A program made the position numbers and the translations under genes. Below, in pieces: positions 31,618-41,105 of a DNA stretch of 64,000 bases. Source of the stretch: Apodemus sylvaticus (lineage: Eukaryota > Chordata > Mammalia > Rodentia > Muridae); contig NC_067495.1 of assembly GCF_947179515.1 (NCBI RefSeq), positions 134,943,014 through 135,007,013 of the forward strand, in the 5' to 3' direction. The first letter of the stretch is position 1; each line of letters begins with the position of its first letter. Below the pieces are notes generated by a model. It searched no databases. It saw nothing but the letters and a program-made list of their open reading frames with translations, and was not told where the DNA came from.

Positions 31618-32180
31618 TATTCAACTCTTAGCTATTTACTTCAGAGGGAAAAAAACATATCACTATACAGAGATATTCACAGATTCTTCAGGCACAGCAG
31701 CTTAAAATTAAAACAAAGATTGAACAGATATATGAAGCTTCTTTATACATAGTAGCTTAGAGTTAAAAATAACTTAAATGTGAATAAATAAGTGAATTTA
31801 TATTAACTTATATATAAAAGGAATTTATGTGTGTGTATATATATATTTATTGCAGGTATATTAATAAATAAAGTGTAGTCTATCTGTATGACATACTACT
31901 CATCAATAATAGGAAATAGCCAGCTGATATTTCTTCAGAGACAAATCTCAAGGCATTCTGTTGAATGAAAGAAGTAACATAAACAGTTTAGGCTATATGA
32001 TTCCACATCTATGAAATTCTAGGCTAGTTAAAATGAACAATGATATTAAATGTACCAGTGGTGGCCTAGGATAAGGACTTTATCCAAAGAGGCACAAGGG
32101 AACTACTGGGGGTGACAAAAGCTATCTATATATTTAGCAAAATGGTGATTGTATTACTATAAATATTTAGGTATAACGTA

Positions 32181-33050
32181 AGGATTAATACTTGTGTTCA
32201 GTTCCTTTCCATTGAAGAAATCTTGCAGAAACTTCTGAATCTTGGGGACGATATCACGGATCTGTGACATGTCTAGTTTTTGCATCTCAGAGAGCCTATT
32301 CAAGGGCCCAAGTGTCACAGAACAGATCAACATTCAATTTTTCAAACTGAGCACAGGTAAAAAAGGTATAAAAGTTGATTCCTTAATTAAGGAGAATCAA
32401 TCTCAACACCAGCCTTGGTGCTGGAAGAGAGGGTGCATTTAGCTCATTTATAGGCAGTACAGATGTTGGAAATCTCTCTTGTACTCAATGACAACTTCTT
32501 GTGCGCTTAAACTCTATTAAAGTGGTTGACCACTTGATTTTCAGTATTCTCTACCCATGAGGCAATCTCCAGCAGTATAATAAACCTAAAAAAATTCCAT
32601 CTGAAATAGTGAGGATTAACACATCAAATATATCACTCCCTCAAATAAAAAAAATCAACATATTCCTCTCAGCTTCAACCATAAGCAATATCAGCAGTTC
32701 TTTGATAATTCTAAGTACATTGAAGCCAGCAATAATTCCAGCATTTTTCATTGCCTAGTGCTGACAGTCATTGGTCACGGTCTTTCCAAGATAGTCTTTA
32801 AGTACAATTTTCTTCATCATTTTTAGAATCATAGAGGACCCCTCCTCTGGGAAGAAACTTTTTGTTTCTCCTTCAGGCTCTACTTGGACCTTTGGCTAGC
32901 CTGTATCATTCACCACCATGAAGGTCCAATGTTTCATATAATACTGAAAAATGGCATTGTGAAACCTATGCCCAACCAAATGTTTGGCATCAACAAATGT
33001 CCAGATTCCTTGTACTGTTTCCCAGTTCATGACCTGCCCAAATCCGTCTT
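32181..33050 (-). pseudogene. Hspa8-ps: Processed pseudogene fragment of Hspa8 (Hsc70)
   Basis: Read on the minus strand, this is an intronless, decayed copy of the constitutive cytosolic Hsp70 chaperone. It covers roughly residues 50-366 of 646, mainly the ATPase domain. Recognisable remnants in order are GATGCCAAACATTTGGTTGG (parent FDAKRLIG), GAAACATTGGACCTTCATGG (MKHWPFM), CAAAGGTCCAAGTAGAGCC (PKVQVE), CTTCAATGTACTTAGAATTA (LNVLRI) and AGATTTCTTCAATGGAAAGG (QDFFNGK). Multiple stops, frameshifts and a loss around the VGGSTR region make it non-functional. The sequence around the SSMVLTKM and LDKSQIHD segments fits HSPA8 better than inducible paralogues. Both the N-terminal part and the C-terminal 40% with the poly(A) end are missing. 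The right-hand limit is approximate. Confidence 0.88.
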
Positions 33051-33334
33051 TCTCTTCATTGTGTTTTTGCTTCATCCTTATCTGTTTCCACTGAATTATA
33101 TTACCTCAAACAACAAGAAGACCAGAGTTAGGAAAAAGGTTTGATTTGGTTGCTTTAGCATTTTGGTGATGTCATGAAAACTTCAGAATCTTTTCATGCC
33201 TCCAGCATCCTCAGCATAGGGTGATCATGGGTTTACTAGAAAGATAGTTGCAACAATGGCAAAACAGGTAGAATGGCTATGGTCTCATTTGATTGCTATA
33301 TCTTTAATTAAATATTTATATTAACTTTAAGAAT
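33051..33334. other. Unassigned DNA
   Basis: It may include further decayed Hspa8 retrocopy at the left edge, but I cannot align it. No other feature was seen. Confidence 0.4.
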
Positions 33335-33500
33335 AGGTTTTATTTCTTTTGTGTTGGAGGAGGAGACACACAGCACACAGGTGGATGTCAGAGCACAAGT
33401 TTTGGAAATTAGTTCCTCCTTCCACCACATGTGTCCTGGGGATTGCACTCAGGTCAAGAAGTTTGACAGAGGCACCTTTACCAGCTCAGGCCCTGTCTTT
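33335..33500 (-). mobile_element. tRNA-derived SINE (B3/B2 clade)
   Basis: The plus strand shows GTGGATGTCAGAGCACAAGT, TTAGTTCCTCCTTCCACCAC, CTGGGGATTGCACTCAGGTC and GGCACCTTTACCAGCTCAGG, the reverse complement of the SINE type seen at 26745, 30376 and 56775. Confidence 0.75.
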
Positions 33501-33511
33501 TATTCATTTGG

Positions 33512-33590
33512 GGAACCTAGAGAAATGCCTCAGTGGCTTTGCACTGCATGAAGCCGTGTGTTGGATCAAGAGCACTGAAAAACCGTTGAC
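33512..33590 (+). mobile_element. ID-like SINE
   Basis: AGAGAAATGCCTCAGTGGCT, TTGCACTGCATGAAGCCGTG and GGATCAAGAGCACTGAAAAA give the ID head in order. It is diverged. Confidence 0.65.
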
Positions 33591-33607
33591 GAATATGTAT
33601 CATTGAT

Positions 33608-34130
33608 TTTAATTGACAGAACAGACATATCTATATTGTGTGGTATAGTATGATAATTTGCTAGGGTACGCAGTGTATAATGACCAAATCAGCTTAATTA
33701 GCATTTCCACTTTCTGACAGTATTCTTATCCTTGGAACATAAAATCTCTTCTAGCTGTCCTTAAATCATCTAGTAAGTCATCTCAGTGTGCTGTATTGCA
33801 CTAGAACATAGGTTTTACATTGAAATGTGTTTTGATCACTATTCATCCTCTGTCTACAGTCTCTCCTACTGTCCTTCATAGCAGCAACTGCCATTGCACT
33901 TTCTTCTATTACACAGCTTCTGTATATAACTGAGAGTGTGCACTGTTTGACTTTCTGGTTTATTTTATATAATATATGCCTTCCCATCTTTTTTTTTTCT
34001 TCAAATGACAGAGCTACATTCTCTCTTTTTTTTTTAGCCAAATAATGCCTCATTGCATCTGCATAGTATATGTCCTGTACTAATTTGCCTGCTGTTCAAA
34101 CCCTCAGCTGATTCCTGTATGTCTCTTTGT
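33608..34130 (-). mobile_element. L1M 3' UTR and ORF2 end
   Basis: The plus strand begins TTTTAATTGACAGAACAGAC and continues ATAATGACCAAATCAGCTTA, TCAAATGACAGAGCTACATT and AGCCAAATAATGCCTCATTG. This is the reverse complement of an old L1 end, running from the 3' UTR into the ORF2 C-terminal region. Confidence 0.8.
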
Positions 34131-34227
34131 AAGGAATGAGGAAAATTTTCAGGAAGCCATACTACATACTTCACTTCAAACATTGAATGCTATCAGAAGA
34201 ATTAAAAAAATAAAAATTAAAATATCA

Positions 34228-34355
34228 AATGTAGCCAGACATGGTGGCACACACCTACGGTCCCAACACTATGCAGGCTGCTGCAAAAGGGTCAAAAGGC
34301 TAGCCTTGGCTACATGGTAAGACATTGTCTTAAAAGTAAAACAAACAAACAAAAA
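34228..34355 (+). mobile_element. Old B1 (B1F/PB1-like)
   Basis: GTAGCCAGACATGGTGGCAC, CAAAAGGCTAGCCTTGGCTA and GTAAGACATTGTCTTAAAAG give the B1 order. An (AAAC)n-rich tail follows. Confidence 0.75.
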
Positions 34356-34754
34356 CAAACATCTCTTGGGTGTCTAGAATATAAAGCTTCATTCTTTAGG
34401 GATCTTCAGCTGCGTTTCAGGTGGATGTCCTGGAACACTTTGGAAGTGATTTCAGGCTTGAAAAACATCTTTGAATTGAAAAACTGTTGATTGTAGGTCA
34501 GCCATATATACTTCATTAATTTTTGTTCTTTGCAACCTGAGAAAAATCATATGTAGCATCTTATAATGATATGCAGAGCTTTGGCCTAGAATAATAAAAA
34601 TGAAGTAGACATGAAAAATGTTTTGAATTTGCATATGTATGGAGGAATATGCTCTAAAATTGTTCTGAGACCAGCAAGTTGCCTTTTAGAGAAACCACAG
34701 TAGATTTATGTCTGACAGAGAAGGGTGTCTTAGTTTATTTCCCAATAGTTTTTG

Positions 34755-34757
<3 letters not shown>
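34356..34757. other. Single-copy DNA
   Basis: No feature recognised. Confidence 0.45.
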
Positions 34758-34830
<73 letters not shown>

Positions 34831-34992
34831 GTTTGCCTTTCTCTCTCTGTCTTTTTCTCTGTCTCTGTCTCTCTGTGTCTCTGTCTCTGTCTCTCTGTGT
34901 CTCTGTCTCTGTTTCTCTGTCTCTCTGTCTCTCTGTCTCTGTCTGTCTCTCTCTCTCTCTCTCTCTGTATGTGTGTGTGTGAAAGAGAGAGA
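34758..34992. repeat. Long (CT)n/(CTGT)n polypyrimidine tract
   Basis: About 235 bases of nearly pure CT with GT interruptions, ending in TGTGTGTGTGAAAGAGAGAG. The Leu/Ser-rich and Arg/Glu-rich frames on both strands (34679-35034) are artefacts. The adjacent minus-strand B4A suggests it arose from that SINE's tail. Confidence 0.96.
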
Positions 34993-35280
34993 GACAAACA
35001 GATGTTTGCATGTGGAGTCAAGGAACTGATATAGGAGTGTTCTCTATTATTCTCAACCTTTTTAGTTTTGAGACAAATCTTTCAGAAAACCTAGAGCTTA
35101 CCAATTCCACTAGACTAGCTGGCCAGCAAGCCCAAGATAGTCTCGTCTCTCCACATCCCCACCTCTGTAATTATAGATGTGCAGCTATATCTGGCCTTTT
35201 AGTTGAGTGCTCCAAATCTGAACTCAGATCCTCATGCTTGCAGGATAAGAACTTTCCCCTCCGAGTCATCCCCAACTGAC
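34993..35280 (-). mobile_element. B4A SINE
   Basis: TAGTTTTGAGACAAATCTTT, AGACTAGCTGGCCAGCAAGC, TGTAATTATAGATGTGCAGC and CAGATCCTCATGCTTGCAGG give the reverse-complement B4A order, B1-like part then ID-like part. Confidence 0.85.
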
Positions 35281-35287
35281 CGATATT

Positions 35288-36445
35288 TCCTAACACTAAA
35301 ACATTGTAATTTATATATACACAGAAAACTTAACAGTGTAAATTTAACCCAGTAACAGCTCATTTTAATGTCAATTTCTTTGGCCTTTGACTTTTCCAGC
35401 TGGATGATGCAAACCACAGACTTAGGACCCAGGATATTGCCTCTCCAGTGGCAGCAGATCTCACCTTATCTGTTATTGTAATTGGCCTTAATAGACTCCA
35501 CTGTGGCCCCAGTGCTTATGTAGCAGAGTACTGCCTTGTCTGGCCTCAGTGGGAGAATCAATCACACCTAATCCTGTAGAGACTGGATGCCCCAGGGATG
35601 GGAGATCGGAGGGTTGGGTGAGGTGGGACCGGGTGGATGAGGGAGCAGCATCTCAGAGGCAAAGGGGAGGGGAATTGGATGAGGAACTCTTGGAGGAGGG
35701 ACCAGGAAGTGGGGCAACATTTGGAATATTAATAAATAAAACATTAAAAAAAAAACATGTTCCACAATTTTAGCCAGAGCACCTTTGTCTTCTGAGTTAA
35801 CCTGTGTGAAGGCAACAGTGGTTCATGGACCAGCCACCTTAGCTTGGCTTTTCCCTTCATGATGCAGTAGGGTATCCCAACTTTCAGCACAGGACAAGCA
35901 GAAACACCACCAAATTATTAGGGTCTATGTCATATGCAATCACCACCAGCTGAGCCTTCTTATTCTCCACCATGGTGGTGACTGTATTAAGCCCTGCTCA
36001 GAGGAGAGGCAGTCTCTTACATAAGATGTCTCCTTTGCCAGGAGCTTTCTTCTCAGCACGGGTAGCCTTTGCTTCTTCTCCTGCTTTGTTTCTGGCCTGA
36101 ACTTGTGGGCAAGCTTAAGCAGCTGGGTATCTGTTTGCCTGTCCAGGGCCTAGGTGAACTGATTAGTGGAAGGAGGTACTTTGAGCCACTTAGAGAGGAT
36201 GGCACTTTGCTGCTATAGCCTGATGTAGTGGGGCCATTTGAAAAAGTGTGTCAGATCTCTTTTGGGATAGATGTCCTTCCCAATGCTGATGTTCTCAGTT
36301 TTTTTTTTTCTCAAACAGAGGGCTCCCCCTCCCCCGCCAACCTTGTGGCCTCCTGTTTCTCCATGACTGCAGGACCCAGGGCCACCTCTTTCCCCTTGAC
36401 CTTCTTTCCTTTGGACATCTTGCTCAGCTGGAGGAGAGAGAAAGC
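35288..36445 (-). pseudogene. Rpl7a-ps: Processed pseudogene of Rpl7a, split by an L1
   Basis: An intronless minus-strand copy of the 60S ribosomal protein eL8 (RPL7A) mRNA. The start region is at 36418-36416 and reads MSKGKKVKGKEVA (parent MPKGKKAKGKKVA). A middle remnant encodes ISIGKDIYPKRDLTHFFKWP (parent GIGQDIQPKRDLTRFVKWP). The C-terminal part and 3' UTR lie at 35288-35501, including TGACTTTTCCAGCTGGATGA and a stop complement at 35344-35346. A CTCTCTCCTCC-like 5' UTR extends to about 36445. Frameshifts and stops disable it, and an L1 3' end (35502-35755) splits the C-terminal region. No poly(A) tract or clear TSD remains, indicating age. Confidence 0.93.
35502..35755 (+). mobile_element. 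L1 3' end inserted in the Rpl7a pseudogene
   Basis: Segments AGTGCTTATGTAGCAGAGTA, GCCTTGTCTGGCCTCAGTGG, CCTAATCCTGTAGAGACTGG and GGCAACATTTGGAATATTAA plus an A tail are the 3' end of a murine L1. Rpl7a-derived sequence continues on both sides (ATTGTAATTGGCC to the left, AGCACCTTTGTCTTCTGAG to the right). TCCAC is repeated at the junctions. Confidence 0.88.
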
Positions 36446-36471
36446 TTCCCAGCATTTTAATGTGTACAAGG

Positions 36472-36656
36472 TTTTTAATGTTTTTTATTTTATGTGCATT
36501 CATGTTTTGCCTGCATATATGTCTGTGTGAGTAAGTTGGATCCCCTGGAAGTGGAGTTCCAGGTAGTTGTGAGCCACCATGTGGATGTTGGGAATTGCAC
36601 TCAGGACCTCTGGAAGAGCAGGCAATGCTCTTAACCACTGAGCCATCTCTCCATCC
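36472..36656 (-). mobile_element. B3-type SINE beside the Rpl7a pseudogene
   Basis: The plus strand reads TTTTGCCTGCATATATGTCT, GGAAGTGGAGTTCCAGGTAG, GAGCCACCATGTGGATGTTG and CTTAACCACTGAGCCATCTC. TTAATGTGTACAAGG (36457-36471) and TTAATATGTGCAGG (36657-36670) are the TSD. The 141-residue antisense frame at 36213-36638 joins B3 and pseudogene sequence and is not a gene. Confidence 0.94.
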
Positions 36657-36670
36657 TTAATATGTGCAGG

Positions 36671-37349
36671 TTTTTTTTTAACTGTTTTAAATAAATCCTC
36701 CAGTCTTTAGGTTTTCTCATTCACTTGATTGTTAAAAACTACATTTGATTTTGGAAAGTGTCTATTATGACATAGCTGGTTTTGGTTACAATGGTAACAG
36801 GTAGTTTTGTTTAATACCAAGAAGAATTCACTTCAGAATGCTGAGTGGGTCACATGAGAGACACTGATAGGATACTTTGAAAAAGACTAATATGCTGCAG
36901 TTTTACTACACTATATCATTATCATTGTTATGATGAATTATTAGTTATTATTATTAATTTTTACCATGTTGAATTAAGCAGTAACATTTTTTATGAAAAA
37001 TTTTCATTCAATTTTCAAAGTGAAATTATAAAATCTCATTTTAGTTTATTGCTTTAGGAAATAAAAGACATATTTCTATATTCTGCAAATGGAATACAAA
37101 TATAATCTCCTTCTTCCCAACTGTTTATGATGATAGTAACAAGCTTTTCAGTTTTTAAATCCAAGTTAGTCTGCAGAACATTTGAAAGAATTCTTTTGGT
37201 GATGATAAGACAGTAAACTTTTATTATAGGTCTGTGTGTAGGGGAAAAACACTGTTTAAAAGCCAGCACTTCCATAAGTAGGAAGAGTGCTTTGGTAAAC
37301 CTTGGCTTTTTTGATGACTTTCAGGACAGCTGGGCTAACTAGTCTCAAT
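36671..37349. other. AT-rich single-copy DNA
   Basis: An ATT/ATC-rich stretch near 36913-36960. Nothing else recognised. Confidence 0.45.
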
Positions 37350-37363
37350 AAGAAATGGGAGGA

Positions 37364-37563
37364 GGAAGCCGGGTGGTGGTGGCACACGCCTGTAATCCCA
37401 GCACTTGGGAGGCAGAGGCAGGCGGATTTCTGAGTTTGAGGCCAGCCTGGTCTACAAAGTGAGTTCCAGGACAGCCAAGGCTATACAGAGAAACCCTGTC
37501 TCTAAAAAAACCAAATCCAAAATACCAAAAAAAAAAAGAAAGAAAGAAAAAAAGAAAAAAAGA
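37364..37563 (+). mobile_element. Young full-length B1 (Mus type)
   Basis: Starts GCCGGGTGGTGGTGGCACAC and includes GGCGGATTTCTGAGTTTGAG and GAGTTCCAGGACAGCC. The A-rich tail has AAAG units. The flank AAGAAATGGGAGGA is perfectly duplicated at 37350-37363 and 37564-37577. Low divergence and an exact TSD indicate a recent insertion. It is followed by a purine-rich AGGGGGAGGGG stretch. Confidence 0.97.
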
Positions 37564-37577
37564 AAGAAATGGGAGGA

Positions 37578-38065
37578 AGAGAATGGAATTGGAGAGAGAA
37601 GAGGGATAGGAGGGGGAGGGGAGCAGCAGCAACATCTGGTTAAAGGACAGAGGTGCATACTAGCTGCTAGAGAATGGCCCATATCAAATTACAATTTTGT
37701 CACAGTCACTTGCATTTAATTTGTATTCTTTTTTTATTAATTATACCCCCTAGAGACTGTAATCACTTGTCATGTTATTTTCCGGGTATTGTCTTTGTCC
37801 TTGTGCCAAGACTCTCTAGACAGAAATAAAAAATCTTGTTTTGTTTTGTTTTGTTTTCTGGATTCACTCTCACTGAATGCCTTTGCTGAATTTTTATAAG
37901 ATTTATACCTCAAATCAGTACATATATGGGATAAAATGTAATGGTTTTATTCCATTGTGCAGTGATTCAATAAAGATAAGAGTGTTTGTGAGATAGCCTC
38001 AAAGAAAGGAATAAGGGAGAGAGAGTACAGAGCTGATGTTTGTATGCATGTGAACTCCTCCCTGA

Positions 38066-38070
<5 letters not shown>
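37578..38070. other. Single-copy DNA with (TTTTG)n
   Basis: A (TTTTG)n tract lies at about 37834-37857. The rest is unassigned. Confidence 0.5.
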
Positions 38071-38109
<39 letters not shown>

Positions 38110-38111
38110 TG
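38071..38111. repeat. (TG)n microsatellite at a gap edge
   Basis: About 40 bases of TG, cut off by the N block, so its true length is unknown. Confidence 0.95.
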
Positions 38112-38311
38112 NNNNNNNNNNNNNNNNNNNNNNNNNNNNNNNNNNNNNNNNNNNNNNNNNNNNNNNNNNNNNNNNNNNNNNNNNNNNNNNNNNNNNNNNN
38201 NNNNNNNNNNNNNNNNNNNNNNNNNNNNNNNNNNNNNNNNNNNNNNNNNNNNNNNNNNNNNNNNNNNNNNNNNNNNNNNNNNNNNNNNNNNNNNNNNNNN
38301 NNNNNNNNNNN
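38112..38311. other. Assembly gap of 200 N
   Basis: Exactly 200 undetermined bases. The translated frames crossing it are meaningless. Confidence 1.
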
Positions 38312-38420
38312 CATCTGCTACTTGCTGGGAAGTTGAAGTAAATTACATATACTAATTTTGACTGAAACTAAAAAAAATCTGAAGCAATAGACAGCATTCT
38401 ACATATAAACAAATGGAGGC

Positions 38421-38550
38421 CCAAGCTAGGTGTGGTAACACTTGACCTTAGCCCCAGTACTAGGGAGGCTGAGGCAAGAAACTTTGTGGCCAGACTGGGG
38501 TACACAGTGAGAGCCTACCTTTAAAAAAGAAAAAGAAGGAAAGAGAAAGG
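38421..38550 (+). mobile_element. Old B1/PB1-like SINE
   Basis: CAAGCTAGGTGTGGTAACAC, GGGAGGCTGAGGCAAGAAAC and GCCAGACTGGGGTACACAGT followed by an AAAAGAAAAAG tail. Confidence 0.75.
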
Positions 38551-38574
38551 GGTGAGGGAGAACATAAAGCTTGG

Positions 38575-38690
38575 AGAAAGGGCCCTTCCCCAAAGCCACA
38601 TAGCTAACCAGAGGTTGAGGCATGATTTACATTCTAGATCCAAACTGTAACGTAGCTCTTCCCACTACTTTGTCTCATAAACGTTAATGC
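38575..38690 (-). mobile_element. Possible MIR fragment
   Basis: CAAAGCCACATAGCTAACCA and GAGGTTGAGGCATGATTTAC resemble the reverse complement of the MIR core (AAGGTCACACAGCTAGTAAG-type). Tentative. Confidence 0.45.
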
Positions 38691-38930
38691 CAAAAAATGT
38701 TGGCTGCATTTGAATTTCTTGCTGGGGCTGTAATTACTGAGAGGAAATGACATTTTGATTAGCCCATGTTTTTGCAGTTCTAACGCCAAACAAACAGCTT
38801 CTGCTTTTCTCATAGAAATTTATGATAGTTCTGGTCCATAGCCAGCTCTCTGGAAATTGGTTATCTTGATACAAATGACAGTATTTGTGTTTGCTTTCCT
38901 TGTACCATCATCAGAAGATTACAAATGGTG
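38691..38930. promoter_or_regulatory. Candidate conserved non-coding element
   Basis: A repeat-free block with GGGGCTGTAATTACTGAG, ACATTTTGATTAGCCCATG and a GGTTATCTTGATACAAATGA segment. It has the look of a conserved homeodomain-bound enhancer. Untested. Confidence 0.35.
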
Positions 38931-40064
38931 ATGACTCATGAACTGGTGACACTAGAAAGGACTCCCAAGAGCATCCATCTAGAGGCTGTTCCTCTAGAGG
39001 TGAAGAAACTGGGACCCAGACAACAGAAAGTAGCAAGAGTCAGGCCTGAGAACTCTCTTTGTCTCGTGGTCTACTTACTCCATGTTCGAAGTTGTCCCTT
39101 TGTCTCTCGAGCAGCCCAGCCCCCTGGATGCCCTCAGTCCCTCCAGTTGCCATGTTTAAAGTATAGACCCTTACTAAATTAATGCTGGTTGAGGTTAGGA
39201 GGGAAGAGCCATGAAAAAGGTGTAGGTATAAGCTTGAGACATTTCAAGCCTTAGACATTTTTGTTGTAAGAATCATTTTTTTCTTTAAGAGTGTTTTTAT
39301 GCTGTCCTAAGTGATCAAATTTATCCTAAGTGGTCCTAAGTGGTCTACCTGTGAACTCTGTGGGAACATTAATCAGTCTTAAGTTTACTTCTGTGACATT
39401 TTCTTATCTAAGAAACAAGTAGCAGCAGGTACAGTTCCAGGTTTGACTGAATCTGCCCCTTCTCCCCAAATAACTGAGCAACTGCCCTCATCAACTGCTT
39501 CTGCTTCTAGTTTCTACACAGGCTCTCAGGAAGCATCTTTATGAAGGGCCAAGCCAAAGGGACATGTAGATGAAGAGTGGGTGGTGCCAAAAGCTCAGAG
39601 GCTGTTCCCTTCTGTCCCAGCTGTCTTTCTCCTGACTGTTCTCTGTCCTTCAGTGCAAACAGATTGGCTATGGTTGGAAGAGGCTTCCTTCTTTGACCAA
39701 GCCTCACTATGGTCCTGCTGCCTCTGCAAAGGTGTATACGTCCATCTGAACCACTGTGAGCCAACAAACCACCTGCCTTGCCATGCTATCGGGCAAGTGT
39801 TTATCACACATGGGTCACCTTTGACATCCAAATTCATGTCAGCAGTTAAGGCCAGCACATCCGCTATAGATCTGCACAGAGCAGTAAATGTCCCCATGTG
39901 TGAAGGGGAACATTACCAACAGTAAATACCAAATCATTACAACCATTTTTGTTTCATTCACAAAAGCCTCATAAATTGCTCCTTTATGTCCTATTTTATG
40001 TTTCCTAAGTCCTTCCAAAAGGCAAGGTTCAGCGCTTTGAGCCTTGGTGATTGGAGCCAAAATC
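38931..40064. other. Single-copy DNA, one possible MIR trace
   Basis: GTGAAGAAACTGGGACCCAG near 39000-39020 resembles a reverse MIR segment but is short. A 12-base motif (TCCTAAGTGGTC-type) occurs three times at 39303-39350. Frames at 39507-39925 overlap on both strands and have no domain. Confidence 0.45.
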
Positions 40065-40190
40065 AATGTGTCAGTCACTCATTGAACTAACAGCTATGCA
40101 GCACCTATACTATGCTTGGCACACCAGGAGACTGAAAAACAGGGTCCAGAGGACACACAGTAGGCATGCTGAGATAATGCGCAAGCATGG
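40065..40190 (-). mobile_element. L2/MIR-family 3' end fragment
   Basis: GTCAGTCACTCATTGAACTA, GCAGCACCTATACTATGCTT and GGCACACCAGGAGACTG resemble the reverse complement of an L2 terminus (sense ...AGCACAGTGCCTGGCACATA...CAATAAAT). Confidence 0.5.
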
Positions 40191-40984
40191 GTTATTGAAG
40201 CTCCAACATAGCTCATTGATGTTTATCTCTAACTTGCACCTCCCCTGAAGCAAGTCCGTAACTGATCTTTTGCCTTCAGAAACACAGGAAGCAGCACATA
40301 CTGACGTCCATCCCAAAGAGCCTCACTACTCCCCCCCCCCCTTTACTCACACATACCAACCAAGACAAAGGACAACAACCAACACGCATTTTCTTGTTTT
40401 TGCAAGACAGCTTTCTGTTATCAAGAAGTATTTTAAAACTGTGCTTAGCTTTTTGCCAGTAATGGATGTACCATGCAATCAGTGCCTAAAACAGCCAGCT
40501 AACTCAAATCTATTGAACCATTTTGGTGCAGAGAAGACTGTTCTGTGCTTCCTTATCGATCACTTCCATTTGCTTGAGTATGTCCATTATGTAACAGCAC
40601 ATCCAAAACGGGCTGTTTTAAAGGACAGAAGATTTTCTTTCTTCCTCTTCTGTTTAATGAATAAGCATTGCAAGACAAACCCAGGATGACTTCCTGCTCA
40701 GCTCTTGTTTCTAGTCTTGTTGAAGAGGGAACATTGATTTAGTTGTCCAGAACATACTTCATTTCCCTGAAGAGCTTAGATGCTGGAAGTTGTAAAAGGA
40801 ACATTGAATTAGGGTCAAAGCTGGAGTTACAGCCTTGACTTGACAATAACAGAGGTACAATTTTTAAAATGTAATTTATTTTCTCTGGCCCTGTTTCTCG
40901 TGTCTATAATGAAGGAGATAGACAGATGTTAAAAGCAGCTCCTCCACTTAGCACTTGAGTAAATCTGAAAAAGCCAATTTGCTT
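40191..40984. other. Single-copy DNA
   Basis: A C tract at about 40331-40340. The 139-residue frame at 40270-40689 begins near the C tract and has no recognisable domain. I do not call it a gene. Confidence 0.45.
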
Positions 40985-41105
40985 CCTTTCCTCTTGGTTT
41001 ATAACCTAAAAAATGAAGACAATACCAGTATCTGCTTCCTTCTGTTTTCATCAGGATTAGATAAGAGAGGACCGGTGAGGAGCAGTAAGCACATGGTAGG
41101 CCTGT
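40985..41105 (+). mobile_element. MIR SINE fragment
   Basis: CTAAAAAATGAAGACAATAC, CAGGATTAGATAAGAGAGGA and AGTAAGCACATGGTAGGC follow the MIR 3' half. Confidence 0.65.

Larger units (their letters stand above)
29750..32180 (+). mobile_element. L1M LINE (ORF2 3' part and 3' UTR), with two nested SINEs
   Basis: Ordered ORF2-like segments include ATTTAACACATCCCAATTAG/ACTCTCAGCAGAGTATTTTT (30170-30203), ACTACCTGATTTCCAAAATA (30309), GGCTAAAATAAAAAGATTGA and ATATCAAGTGTTGGTTGAGA (31292-31334), and ATACTACTCATCAATAATAG plus TATATGATTCCACATCTATG near 31900-32010. The 3' UTR follows to about 32180. It is heavily decayed, with no usable frame. A SINE (30376-30655) and a B1 (31454-31617) are inserted. 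Confidence 0.82.

Noticed and set aside
34679..35034. Leu/Ser-rich and Arg/Glu/Thr-rich frames on both strands
   Set aside because: All phases of a CT/CTGT tract.
36213..36638. 141-residue minus-strand frame
   Set aside because: Chimera of B3 SINE and the Rpl7a pseudogene reading through a frameshift.
38040..38355. Frames with long X runs
   Set aside because: They translate the 200-N gap.
40270..40689. 139-residue plus-strand frame
   Set aside because: No domain or homologue recognised and no promoter or splice context; could be rechecked by protein search.
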